Shown one piece after another: positions 6,639 through 13,245 of a stretch of DNA of 25,524 bases; position 1 is the stretch's first letter, and each line of letters opens with the position of its first letter. A program made the translations under genes and the position numbers. The stretch is from a virus. Below the pieces are notes generated by a model. That model was not told the origin of the DNA and ran no database searches. It saw only the letters and a program-made list of their open reading frames with translations. The stretch lies in the IMG/VR virus record IMGVR_UViG_3300037247_000690, positions 1-25,524 of that record. One strand, written 5' to 3'.

Positions 6639-7901
6639 ATGGCACCGAGCGCGAACCTAGTAGCCAAGCGGAAAGAGCTCGAAGAGAAGCGGACCGGCCT
6701 CGCGAACGTCTTCAAGGCGGCTGGCGAAGCTGGCGAAGGCGGCCTCGACTTCTCCGCGAAGCCCGTCCTCGAGATGCTCGGCGCCGCCGACAGTATGGAC
6801 GCCGTCCTCAAGGCCCGCGCGCTGAATACGGAGATCGACAAGATCTACGATTCGGCGCAGGAGATGGCCGACCTCGAGGAGATCGACGAGAAACTCGACC
6901 GGATGGCCGGGGATCTCAAGAATCCGGACAAGCCGCGCCACGTCGACCCAACGGCCAGGGCTGGCCCATGGGGGATCGGCGACCTGATCGTCGGCTCCGA
7001 CGTCTTCAAGGCGTACGCGGAGAACGGTCCATCGAAGGGCGAGGTCGAAGGGTATAGCCTACGTGATCTCAAGGCGACGCTCTTCGAGACGTCGTCCGGG
7101 TGGGCGCCGGAATCGGTGAGGAGCGGTCGCATCGTCGAAGCCGTGACGCGCCCGATCCAGGTTCTCGACATCATCCCGTCGGGTCCGACCGACGAGGCGG
7201 CCTACGTCTACCTCGAGGAGACGCTCCGCACGCACTCGGGCGTCGAGATGGTCGAGGGCGGGACGTACGCCGAAGATGCTTACGAGCTCACGGACCGTGC
7301 CGCGACCGTCCGGAAGATCGGAACCTCGATTCCCGTGACGGACGAGCAGCTCGAGGACGTCGCCGGGATCCAGTCCTATCTGAACAACCGGCTCACGTTC
7401 GGGCTTCGCCAGCGGTTCGACGGGCAAGTCCTCACGGGCGACGGCACTCCGCCGAACATCGAGGGGATCCTCAATCATGGCGGGATCCAGACGCAGGCGA
7501 GGGGCGGCGATCCGACGCCCGACGCGATCCACAAGGCGATGACGAAGTGCCGGGTCACTGGCCGGTCCTTCCCGCAAAACATCGTGATGCACCCGAACGA
7601 TTGGGAGTCGATCCGGCTGCTCCGTACGGCGGACGGGATCTATATTTGGGGCTCGCCGTCCGAGGCCGGGGAGGCTCGGATATGGGGGCTCCCGGTCGTC
7701 CAGTCCGACGCGCAGACCGAGAACACCGCGCTCGTCGGGGACTTCACCTTCTGCCAGATCTTCGAGCGTCGCGGGATCGACGTACAGGTCGGCTTCACCG
7801 GGACGCAGTTCATGGAAGGCAAGCGGACGATCCGTGCCGACTTCCGGGTCGCGTTCGCGATCTTCCGCGGCTCCGCCTTCTGCACCGTGACGGGCATCTA
7901 G
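6639..7901 (+). CDS. Major capsid protein, HK97 fold
   Basis: This 420-aa protein follows the protease. Residues 1-105 are helical and highly charged (AKRKELEEKRTGLANVF; EEIDEKLDRMAGDL), matching the delta/scaffold domain that HK97-type proteases remove. The HK97 core starts about 120 and includes PESVRSGRIVEAVTRPIQVLDIIPSG-like strands (about 154-180), the segment KIGTSIPVTDEQLEDV (about 226-241), FGLRQRFDGQVLTGDG (about 251-266), FPQNIVMHPNDWE (about 308-320) and a C-terminal end IRADFRVAFAIFRGSAF. The Shine-Dalgarno AGGAGGG (6625-6631) is very strong but lies in a hairpin arm. The 88 bases before the gene form the longest intergenic gap of the head module. Confidence 0.95.
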   Translation: MAPSANLVAKRKELEEKRTGLANVFKAAGEAGEGGLDFSAKPVLEMLGAADSMDAVLKARALNTEIDKIYDSAQEMADLEEIDEKLDRMAGDLKNPDKPRHVDPTARAGPWGIGDLIVGSDVFKAYAENGPSKGEVEGYSLRDLKATLFETSSGWAPESVRSGRIVEAVTRPIQVLDIIPSGPTDEAAYVYLEETLRTHSGVEMVEGGTYAEDAYELTDRAATVRKIGTSIPVTDEQLEDVAGIQSYLNNRLTFGLRQRFDGQVLTGDGTPPNIEGILNHGGIQTQARGGDPTPDAIHKAMTKCRVTGRSFPQNIVMHPNDWESIRLLRTADGIYIWGSPSEAGEARIWGLPVVQSDAQTENTALVGDFTFCQIFERRGIDVQVGFTGTQFMEGKRTIRADFRVAFAIFRGSAFCTVTGI

Positions 7902-7932
7902 GAAGGGCATCTAACCCGAAGAGGTAACTGAT

Positions 7933-8193
7933 ATGATTGACGGACTACCCTGTGACCAGGCGATCGGATTCGGCGACGGACTCGTGCATACGAGCGCGCT
8001 GGCCCTCGGAGGGATCAAGTCGAGCGACAATCTCCTGGCCGTCATAAGCTGGGTGCCCTCGACGGGCGTTTACATTGGTCGTGACGTGACCGATTTCACG
8101 GTGGCGGACGGCTCGATCACCGCGGCCTCGGTCGACCTGTCGGCAGCGGGCACGAAGTTCGTCGCGATCTGGACGAACGCACCGGCCGCTTAG
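7933..8193 (+). CDS. Small beta-rich protein after the capsid gene
   Basis: This 86-aa protein has GAGG at 7920-7923 before its ATG. Alternating hydrophobic segments (NLLAVISWVPSTGVYIG; DFTVADGSITAASVDLS; KFVAIWTNAP) suggest a small beta sandwich. No signal peptide or cysteine motif is present. A place directly after the major capsid gene is typical for capsid decoration or stabilising proteins, but the sequence is not recognised as a known decoration family. Six bases separate it from the next start. Confidence 0.65.
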   Translation: MIDGLPCDQAIGFGDGLVHTSALALGGIKSSDNLLAVISWVPSTGVYIGRDVTDFTVADGSITAASVDLSAAGTKFVAIWTNAPAA

Positions 8194-8198
8194 GACCC

Positions 8199-8522
8199 GT
8201 GGCGTTCGTCGGGAGCGGCATCAAGTACGCGGCGATCGCGGCTGCGGCGTCGGGCGATAACGAGCTCGTCGCGGCGGTCGCGGGCAAGAAGATCCGCGTC
8301 CTTTCGCTGCTCTTGGTCGTCCCGTCGAACCTCGTGATCGCGTTCGAGTCGGACGCATCGGGGACGGCGCTCACTGGCGATATGGAGCTCGGAGAAAAGA
8401 AGCCTCTCGTTCTACCGTTCAACCCGGAGGGCTGGTTCGAGACGGTCGCCGGTGAATCTTTGAACCTTGAGCTCGCCGGCGCTACCGCGACGGCCGGCTG
8501 TCTTTCTTACGTGGAGGTCTAA
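8199..8522 (+). CDS. Small virion-type protein (KKIRVLSLLLV family-like)
   Basis: This 107-aa protein begins at GTG 8199. Recognisable pieces are IKYAAIAAAASGDNELVAAVAGKKIRV near the N-terminus (about 7-33), FESDASGTALTGDM (about 49-62), PFNPEGWFETVAGESLNLEL (about 73-92) and the ending SYVEV. The same order of motifs is common in small proteins of unknown function in structural regions of environmental phages. The pattern fits a beta sandwich. A second capsid decoration or head-fibre component is the likeliest role, by position only. The upstream ribosome-binding site is weak. Confidence 0.7.
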   Translation: MAFVGSGIKYAAIAAAASGDNELVAAVAGKKIRVLSLLLVVPSNLVIAFESDASGTALTGDMELGEKKPLVLPFNPEGWFETVAGESLNLELAGATATAGCLSYVEV

Positions 8523-8527
8523 CGACA

Positions 8528-9355
8528 ATGGGTCAACTCGCAGGCGGTCAGGTTATCGAGGGCGGCCCGGTCATACCGGACGCCATCCCGCGGCACGTGA
8601 ACCCGTTCGGGCAGACTCGACGCGTCCAGAGCGACGCCATCCAGGCGGCGGTCGACGCGTCGAGTGCCGGGGATTACATCTACCTCGATCCGGCGGTGTC
8701 GTACACGGAGAACGTCGTCATCTCGACGTCAGGGCTCACGCTCATCGGGCTCGGCGCGCGCGGCCAGCCGTGGATCAATCCGGCATCGGGTGGCGGGCTC
8801 CAGATCGACGAAGCCGACGACACCGTCCTCATCAACGTCGGGATCGGTGGCGATTCGGCCGCGGACTACGCGCTCAATATCAAGGCGGCGGCCGAGTGCC
8901 GGCTCTACGGGTGCAACATCGAGGGGCCGGACGGGACGCTCATCCTCCTCGACGGTACGGACTCCGCACAGATCTCGAATCTCATGCTCGTCGATTGCGA
9001 GTGGAAGTGGGGCGGGACCGGGATCGAGTTCGATAACTCGCTCTACGGATACCCGACGCAGATCCACGTCATCGGCGGGCTCATGCACAACCTTACCGTC
9101 GCCGCGATGGCCGACAACGCGACCGGCGGCGGCGTACAGGATCTATGGGTGAAAGACGTGACCTTCGCGGCCCAGGAGGATGGCACCGAGCCGACGAAGT
9201 ACCTCGACCTCGTGAACGTCGCGAATACTGGGATGTTCTCCGGGTGCAGGTTCGCGACCGCGACGAACGCGGCCTCCACGCTGGCGATTGACGCCGGGAT
9301 CTTCTGGGCCGCGAACGCGACCGAGGCGGGCTGGTCGACCGGACGTCCGTCCTAA
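8528..9355 (+). CDS. Right-handed beta-helix (pectate-lyase-like) protein
   Basis: This 275-aa protein starts at ATG 8528 with GGAGG at 8513-8517. The section AIQAAVDASSAGDYIYLDP ... ENVVISTSGLTLIGLG (about 37-78) is the usual entrance to a pectate-lyase-type beta helix. It is followed by repeated short strands with Gly/Asn turns (TVLINVGIGGDS; CRLYGCNIEG; SNLMLVDCEW; IHVIGGLMHNL; LWVKDVTF; FSGCRF). No clear catalytic site of a polysaccharide lyase is evident. It lies among head genes, not tail-fibre genes, so it may decorate the capsid surface or form a head fibre. That role is inferred. Its stop shares a base with the next ATG (TAATG). Confidence 0.8.
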   Translation: MGQLAGGQVIEGGPVIPDAIPRHVNPFGQTRRVQSDAIQAAVDASSAGDYIYLDPAVSYTENVVISTSGLTLIGLGARGQPWINPASGGGLQIDEADDTVLINVGIGGDSAADYALNIKAAAECRLYGCNIEGPDGTLILLDGTDSAQISNLMLVDCEWKWGGTGIEFDNSLYGYPTQIHVIGGLMHNLTVAAMADNATGGGVQDLWVKDVTFAAQEDGTEPTKYLDLVNVANTGMFSGCRFATATNAASTLAIDAGIFWAANATEAGWSTGRPS

Positions 9356-9798
9356 TGAAGAAGCTCACGGCTGATCGTCGCCTCTACCTGACGGTGGAGA
9401 AGGATCGAGTCGTCGAAGAGGGCGATGACCGAGGGGCTTGGCTCCTCTACGCGGTTGGCCGAGTGATCGGCGCCGGCGACGTCGAGCTCTTCGATATGAA
9501 GGAGGACGACTTCGGGCGCGTGATCTACGAAGGATGCCCGCGACTCCCCCCGCCGGAGGCCGAGGTCATCGAGGATCTCCAGGAGGACGAGGACGGCGAG
9601 GAGGAGGCCGGAAAGGTGCTCGCGTTCGGCGGCGGCGGGGAGGCCGATGATTCCGATCGGAATGATGATCCCGTGCTGGAGTGGCCCGGCCGGATGGGCC
9701 CGAAGGCGTACCTCAAACGCTACCCGACCGGACCGAAGGCCGAGCTCGCGGCCGCCGTCATCGCCGCCCAAGACGACGGAGCGGATGGTGAGTCGTGA
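9355..9798 (+). CDS. Acidic hypothetical protein before the connector
   Basis: The 147-aa product starts at ATG 9355, overlapping the previous TAA. The N-terminal part (1-50) has LTADRRLYLTVEKDRVVEEGD and AWLLYAVGRVIGAGDVELFDM, a small domain often met in phage proteins between capsid and connector genes. The middle (about 68-105) is Asp/Glu-rich (EDLQEDEDGEEEAGK) and probably disordered, and the end has MGPKAYLKRYPTGPKAELAAAV. Function is unknown. It ends in a GTGA overlap with the gp6-like gene. Confidence 0.65.
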   Translation: MKKLTADRRLYLTVEKDRVVEEGDDRGAWLLYAVGRVIGAGDVELFDMKEDDFGRVIYEGCPRLPPPEAEVIEDLQEDEDGEEEAGKVLAFGGGGEADDSDRNDDPVLEWPGRMGPKAYLKRYPTGPKAELAAAVIAAQDDGADGES

Positions 9799-10397
9799 TC
9801 GCGACCGACGACCTCAAGGCGTTTCTCGGATACCCTGACGAGGAAGGCGTAACGGAGCTGCTCGAAGTCCTCGAGCCGGCGGCGGTCCAGCTCGTCGAGG
9901 ACGAGACGGGCCGCTTTTTTGGTGCCTCCGAGACGCGCACCGAGTACATCATCGGCGACGGTACGCGCGACCTCCACCTCGCCGAGAACGCGACCGCGAT
10001 CACGAGCGTCGGAGCCCGGCGCCACATCGGCGACTCCTTCGACACGATCACCGAGGGCGACTCCGACGGCTTCGAGATCCGGGCGCCGCGTGCCGATTCC
10101 GGTCGGGCCCGGCTCCTCCGGAAGGGCTCGCTCTGGTGGCTCGACGGATACGAGTACAGGGTCATCTACGCCTTCGGCTATACGGCCGGCGCGGAGCCGG
10201 GCCGGATCCGTCAGGCGGTGATGGATCTCGTCGCGTTGAAGTACCATAGCCGTGGCCGCGAAGGACTCCGGAGCTGGGAGGCCGGCGGCGTGAGGTGGGC
10301 TCAATTCACTTCGATCACCGAGCTCGATGTCCATCTCATCCCCGGCCTATCGAGGACGCTCGGGCTCTGGCGAGCTCGTCCGATGGTGCTCCAGTGA
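9795..10397 (+). CDS. Head-tail connector, gp6-like
   Basis: This 200-aa protein starts at GTG 9795. It has the features of gp6-like adaptors: an N-terminal helix pair (DDLKAFLGYPDEE; LLEVLEPAAVQLVEDETGRFF), a beta-rich middle (TEYIIGDGTRDLHLAENATAITSV; YEYRVIYAFGYTAG) and the late helix PGRIRQAVMDLVALKYHSRGREGL. Adaptors of this type bind below the portal and form the first connector ring. Location between capsid and head-closure genes agrees. The C-terminal 40 residues are longer than in the simplest members. The stop overlaps the next GTG. Confidence 0.82.
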   Translation: MIATDDLKAFLGYPDEEGVTELLEVLEPAAVQLVEDETGRFFGASETRTEYIIGDGTRDLHLAENATAITSVGARRHIGDSFDTITEGDSDGFEIRAPRADSGRARLLRKGSLWWLDGYEYRVIYAFGYTAGAEPGRIRQAVMDLVALKYHSRGREGLRSWEAGGVRWAQFTSITELDVHLIPGLSRTLGLWRARPMVLQ

Positions 10398-10750
10398 TCC
10401 CGGCGCCGCTCTTCGATCACCACGCGACCGTGTGGCGCTACCGCGAGCTCCGTGGCGCGTCGTTCCGGGAGAAGACCCGCCAATGGAGCCGCGTCCAGGG
10501 TGCGCGCCGCATCGGGCTCATCTTGCAGGTGAACCGCGAGGCCCGGGACGACACCGGCGCCGGCGAGCGCACGACGGGCGAATACGCCGGCACGTGCGAC
10601 GCCCACGTGGACGTCCAAGGCGGCGACGTCCTCGAGGTCTACGGCGGCCGGATGGCTCCACTCAACCTCAAGGTGGAAGAGCACGACGCCGCCGGCGGGA
10701 TGACCGCCGCGCTCGTGATGGTGCCCTTCGTCGGGGAGCTCGCCTCGTGA
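10394..10750 (+). CDS. Head closure (stopper)-like protein
   Basis: Starting at GTG 10394 (GTGA overlap), the gene encodes 118 aa. The frame is open upstream, but the coupled start matches neighbouring genes. The predicted fold is a small beta barrel: FDHHATVWRYRELRGASFREKT, GLILQVNREARDDTG, YAGTCDAHVDVQGGDVLEVYGG and LNLKVEEHDAAGGMTAALVMV. The pattern "gDvlevyGG...LkVe" is typical of head-closure proteins of the SPP1 gp16 / head-tail joining type. These proteins seal the filled head and dock the tail. The call rests on pattern plus position after the gp6-like gene. Confidence 0.7.
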   Translation: MIPAPLFDHHATVWRYRELRGASFREKTRQWSRVQGARRIGLILQVNREARDDTGAGERTTGEYAGTCDAHVDVQGGDVLEVYGGRMAPLNLKVEEHDAAGGMTAALVMVPFVGELAS

Positions 10751-11211
10751 TTATCTTCATCGTCGACGTCAAGACGACCGGGATCGACGGGATCTCGAGG
10801 GAGCTCCTCCGGGACGCGACGGCGGTCGCGAAGTCCGCGCTCTCGAAGGCGTCGACACCGCTCAAACGTGGGATGGTCCGGCTCTTGAACGTCACGGGCG
10901 GGCCGTCGAGTCCGGGGCAACCGCCCGCCAAACTGACGGGCGAGCTCCGGAGCACTATCGGGAAGGGTCGCCCCGTGGTCGAGGACGGCGACGTCGTCGT
11001 ACACGTGGGGCCGGGCGAAGGGAAGGCGGCGGCCGCGAAGGTCGCGGCGTTGAGGGCCGAGGGGACCGAGATTTTCGCGGCTCTGGTCCTCCACGAGTTC
11101 GGCGGCATCGGAGCGGACGGCCGGCGCTACCCGGCCCGGTCGTACGCACGCCGGGCCGAGCGGGAGGCCGAGGGCGAGATCTCGGCGATCCTCGAGCGGG
11201 AGCTCGGGTAG
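10747..11211 (+). CDS. HK97 gp10-like tail completion protein
   Basis: From GTG 10747 (GTGA overlap) the protein has 154 aa. It opens with a hydrophobic strand (IIFIVDVKTTGIDG), then a helix (RELLRDATAVAKSALSKAS). Hallmarks of the HK97 gp10 family follow: GGPSSPGQPPAKLTGELRSTIG (about 58-79), VVVHVGPG (about 88-95), ALVLHEFGGI (about 116-125) and YPARSYARRAEREAEGEI (about 131-148). The family acts at the head-tail joint or tail completion. The next gene begins immediately at 11212. Confidence 0.85.
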   Translation: MIIFIVDVKTTGIDGISRELLRDATAVAKSALSKASTPLKRGMVRLLNVTGGPSSPGQPPAKLTGELRSTIGKGRPVVEDGDVVVHVGPGEGKAAAAKVAALRAEGTEIFAALVLHEFGGIGADGRRYPARSYARRAEREAEGEISAILERELG

Positions 11212-11619
11212 ATGCGACGGGACGCGGCGGTCGAGGCTTGGCTCGTTCCGGTGGCGGTGGACTCGGTCGTCCAGGGCCTCCTCGGCCCCGAACCTGAGTT
11301 CGACATGGCCGGCGAACAGGACTACGCGGTGCCGAGCATCGAGTATTCGCTGATCTCGCCGGCGGTGCTCTTCGGGGAGGTCTACTGGCGGACGCTCATC
11401 CAGCTCGATATGTGGCTCTACACGCTCGCCGAGCTCAACTCCCTTGAAGGCGCACTCGTTCGGCTGCTACAATTCGACACGCCGGTCGACATCGGGACGA
11501 TCCCGATGTGGTCGGAGATGCAGGAAGGCGGCGTCGCACTCGCGGGCGCCCGTGACGGCGTCTTCGGCCGCTCGATGGATTTCCACCTCACCTATCTCCG
11601 GGGAATGTATACGCCATGA
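11212..11619 (+). CDS. Tail terminator-like protein
   Basis: This 135-aa protein starts directly after the previous stop. Its N-terminal segment (VEAWLVPVAVDSVVQGLLG), the strand block EVYWRTLIQLDMWLYTLAELNSLEGALVRLL, and the late strand GRSMDFHLTYLRG follow the alpha/beta outline of tail terminator proteins, which close the tail tube and contact the connectors. In this position (after gp10-like, before the major tail protein) this is the expected component. No signature motif is exact, so position carries much of the call. Its end overlaps the next gene by ATGA. Confidence 0.65.
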   Translation: MRRDAAVEAWLVPVAVDSVVQGLLGPEPEFDMAGEQDYAVPSIEYSLISPAVLFGEVYWRTLIQLDMWLYTLAELNSLEGALVRLLQFDTPVDIGTIPMWSEMQEGGVALAGARDGVFGRSMDFHLTYLRGMYTP

Positions 11620-11855
11620 GCGCACAGCATCCGATGGACCGACACGATCCCCGCCGGAACGACGCGCTCGGCCTCGTGCGCCGCTTGGTCCGCGTGGGTA
11701 ACTTCACGAAGAGCGACGTCGATCGCTGGAGGGGGGAGCTCGGGGACGTCGTCGTCGACGACATCGTCCAGGAGCTCGCACCGAAGAAGACGGCGAAGAA
11801 GGCACCAAAGAAGGCACCGAAGAAGGCCGATCCGGTCGAACCTGAGAAGGAGTAA
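11616..11855 (+). CDS. Small protein with Lys/Ala/Pro tandem repeat tail
   Basis: The 79-aa protein starts at an ATGA overlap. Residues 1-53 are a helical, Arg/Asp-rich part (DALGLVRRLVRVGNFTKSDVDRW). Residues 55-70 are four tandem four-residue units (APKK, TAKK, APKK, APKK), coded by four 12-base units at 11778-11825. A Lys/Pro/Ala-rich tail of this kind is probably disordered and could bind nucleic acid or acidic partners. No family is recognised. It sits between the tail terminator-like and major tail protein genes. Confidence 0.65.
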   Translation: MSAQHPMDRHDPRRNDALGLVRRLVRVGNFTKSDVDRWRGELGDVVVDDIVQELAPKKTAKKAPKKAPKKADPVEPEKE

Positions 11856-11861
11856 AACATC

Positions 11862-12539
11862 ATGGCCCTCACGGCGACAATCGGCGACCTCACCGCCACG
11901 ATCCGACACATCGGGCGCGCCGCCTGCTTCTACCAAGTCGGCGCGTACGCCGGCAGCGGGAACGATCTCACGCTCGTCTACCTCGGCGACACCGAAGGCG
12001 AGATCACTGTCGAGGAAAATGCCACGTTTCAGATGCTCACGACGCCCGAGCTCACGGGCGAGATCCCGCGCTCGAAGTACCTCGAGGGGATCTCGCCGGT
12101 CATCACGATTCCGCTCCTCGGCGGCGACCCCGCGCTCGACATCATCGTCAATCCGGTGCCGGGCGCGTCCGGTAGCGGTGGCGGTGGCTACGACCGGCAG
12201 CAGGCCGTCACGGAATACGCGCTCGTGATCTTCCCGGAGGAGGTCTTCATCGAGGACAGAACGGTGAAGGTCGTCCAGTACGACACGATCCTCAACTGGA
12301 AGGTGAACGGCGAGGCCGCGGATGCGGGCCAGCTCGCGCTCATCGACAAGGCGATCTTCTTCTGGCGGGGGCACTTCGAGGCGATCACGCCGCGCTACAA
12401 CCGCGAGGACGGCGGGAAGCTCATCACCGAGGTCATCTTCCACGCCATGCACAACAACGCCATGCAGCAAGGCCACTACGTCTACACGAAGGGCCGGCCC
12501 GACCAGGCGGCGACGCCGATCATCGTTTCGTCCACATGA
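11862..12539 (+). CDS. Major tail protein (tail tube)
   Basis: This 225-aa protein has AAGGAG about 10 bases before its ATG. It is beta-rich with the strand/turn order of tube proteins: LTLVYLGDTEGEITVEENATFQML (about 28-51), ISPVITIPLLGGDPALDII (about 68-86), a Gly/Ser loop GASGSGGGGYD (about 93-103), YALVIFPEEVFIEDRTVKVVQYDTILNWKV (about 110-139) and the late segment KLITEVIFHAMHNN. It precedes the tail chaperone genes and the tape measure, which is where the tail tube gene is found in siphoviruses. The call is by position and composition. Family-specific motifs are not obvious. Confidence 0.78.
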   Translation: MALTATIGDLTATIRHIGRAACFYQVGAYAGSGNDLTLVYLGDTEGEITVEENATFQMLTTPELTGEIPRSKYLEGISPVITIPLLGGDPALDIIVNPVPGASGSGGGGYDRQQAVTEYALVIFPEEVFIEDRTVKVVQYDTILNWKVNGEAADAGQLALIDKAIFFWRGHFEAITPRYNREDGGKLITEVIFHAMHNNAMQQGHYVYTKGRPDQAATPIIVSST

Positions 12540-13045
12540 TGCGAGCGGAGAAGCCTCCGCGTTTCGTCATCGAGGAGCGCGCGCGGGCGGCATACCGTGA
12601 GAAGTTTCCGGAAGGGAGGCCGTCGGGCGCGCCGGCGGCGAACGGGCGGGCGGCGTTGCGGGTTATCGGCGCCGAGCTCGCACGCATCACGTACCGCGGC
12701 CGTGTGTACGCGCTCGGCCACGTGAGTTTTGAGGACGGGATCCGGCTGGTCGAGGCGCGGGCCGCGATCGTGGCGATCGGGGAAGGGGACGACCCGACGT
12801 CCGAGAATATCTCCGCGTACGGTCGGGCGATGCGCCTCATCGTCGCGATGGCCCCGCGGTACATGGTCCCCGTCGGCCGGCTCCGTCGCCTCTTCTGGTG
12901 GCTCCGGCTCCGTCGTAACCCGTTCCGCAAGGCGACCGAGTCGGAGGTCGGTCACCTCTTGGGTTTTTTCTTAACGTCCCGGATGAGGTCCCGCGTCCAG
13001 TATCCGACGCCGGCGACCGATCGGGAGCTCGCCCCGATCTCCTAG
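12536..13045 (+). CDS. Tail assembly chaperone, short form (gpG-like)
   Basis: The unshifted product is 169 aa, starting at ATG 12536 (overlapping the major tail stop) or ATG 12539. It is helical and basic: PPRFVIEERARAAYREKF, SFEDGIRLVEARAAIVAIGEG, ENISAYGRAMRLIVAMAPRYM and RRLFWWLRLRRNPFRKATESEVGHLLGFF. In siphoviruses the gene between the major tail protein and the tape measure encodes the chaperone pair G and G-T. The frame ends at TAG 13043-13045, about 25 codons after the slippery site. Recognition comes mainly from this context and the frameshift signal. Confidence 0.8.
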   Translation: MMRAEKPPRFVIEERARAAYREKFPEGRPSGAPAANGRAALRVIGAELARITYRGRVYALGHVSFEDGIRLVEARAAIVAIGEGDDPTSENISAYGRAMRLIVAMAPRYMVPVGRLRRLFWWLRLRRNPFRKATESEVGHLLGFFLTSRMRSRVQYPTPATDRELAPIS

Positions 13046-13242
13046 ACCAGGCCCTCGAGTTCCGGGCCGCGTTCGGGGCGTGGCCGCGGACGTGGATCGA
13101 GTTCGCTCACGGTATCGGCCATCTCGCTCGCGCCGCGGCCGCCGAGAAGCTCCGGATCGCCGACGCCACGGCCGCACCGCACCAGAAGCCGGCCGACTGG
13201 AAGCGGTGGGTGAGTGAACATCGCACGTTGGCGGGAGCCTAA
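12536..13242 (+). CDS. Tail assembly chaperone, -1 frameshift product (gpG-T-like)
   Basis: Reading 12536-12970, then slipping back one base at 12970 and continuing to TAA 13240-13242, gives about 235 aa. The downstream part adds about 90 codons: NVPDEVPRPV, then LLDQALEFRAAFGAWPRTWIEFAHGIG, HLARAAAAEKLRIADA and the end HQKPADWKRWVSEHRTLAGA. It has no ATG, GTG or TTG start in its first 80 codons, so it can hardly be translated alone. A pair of short and extended chaperones made by -1 slippage is conserved in long-tailed phages and guides tape-measure and tube assembly. The extension ends 3 bases before the tape-measure start. Confidence 0.85.
12943..12970 (+). promoter_or_regulatory. Programmed -1 frameshift site
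   Basis: T TTT TTC at 12964-12970 is a canonical X XXY YYZ heptamer, with TTT and TTC as the zero-frame codons. An SD-like GGAGGT (12943-12948) lies 15 bases upstream, and GAGGT/ACCTC (12944-12948 with 12954-12958) could form a small hairpin. Upstream SD-like sequences are known stimulators of -1 slippage in bacteria (for example dnaX). Whether this one acts here is inferred. Confidence 0.85.
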
Positions 13243-13245
13243 ACC

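Noticed and set aside
8528-9355. Polysaccharide lyase enzyme assignment for the beta helix
   Set aside because: Only the fold-like repeats are visible; catalytic residues of lyases could not be identified.
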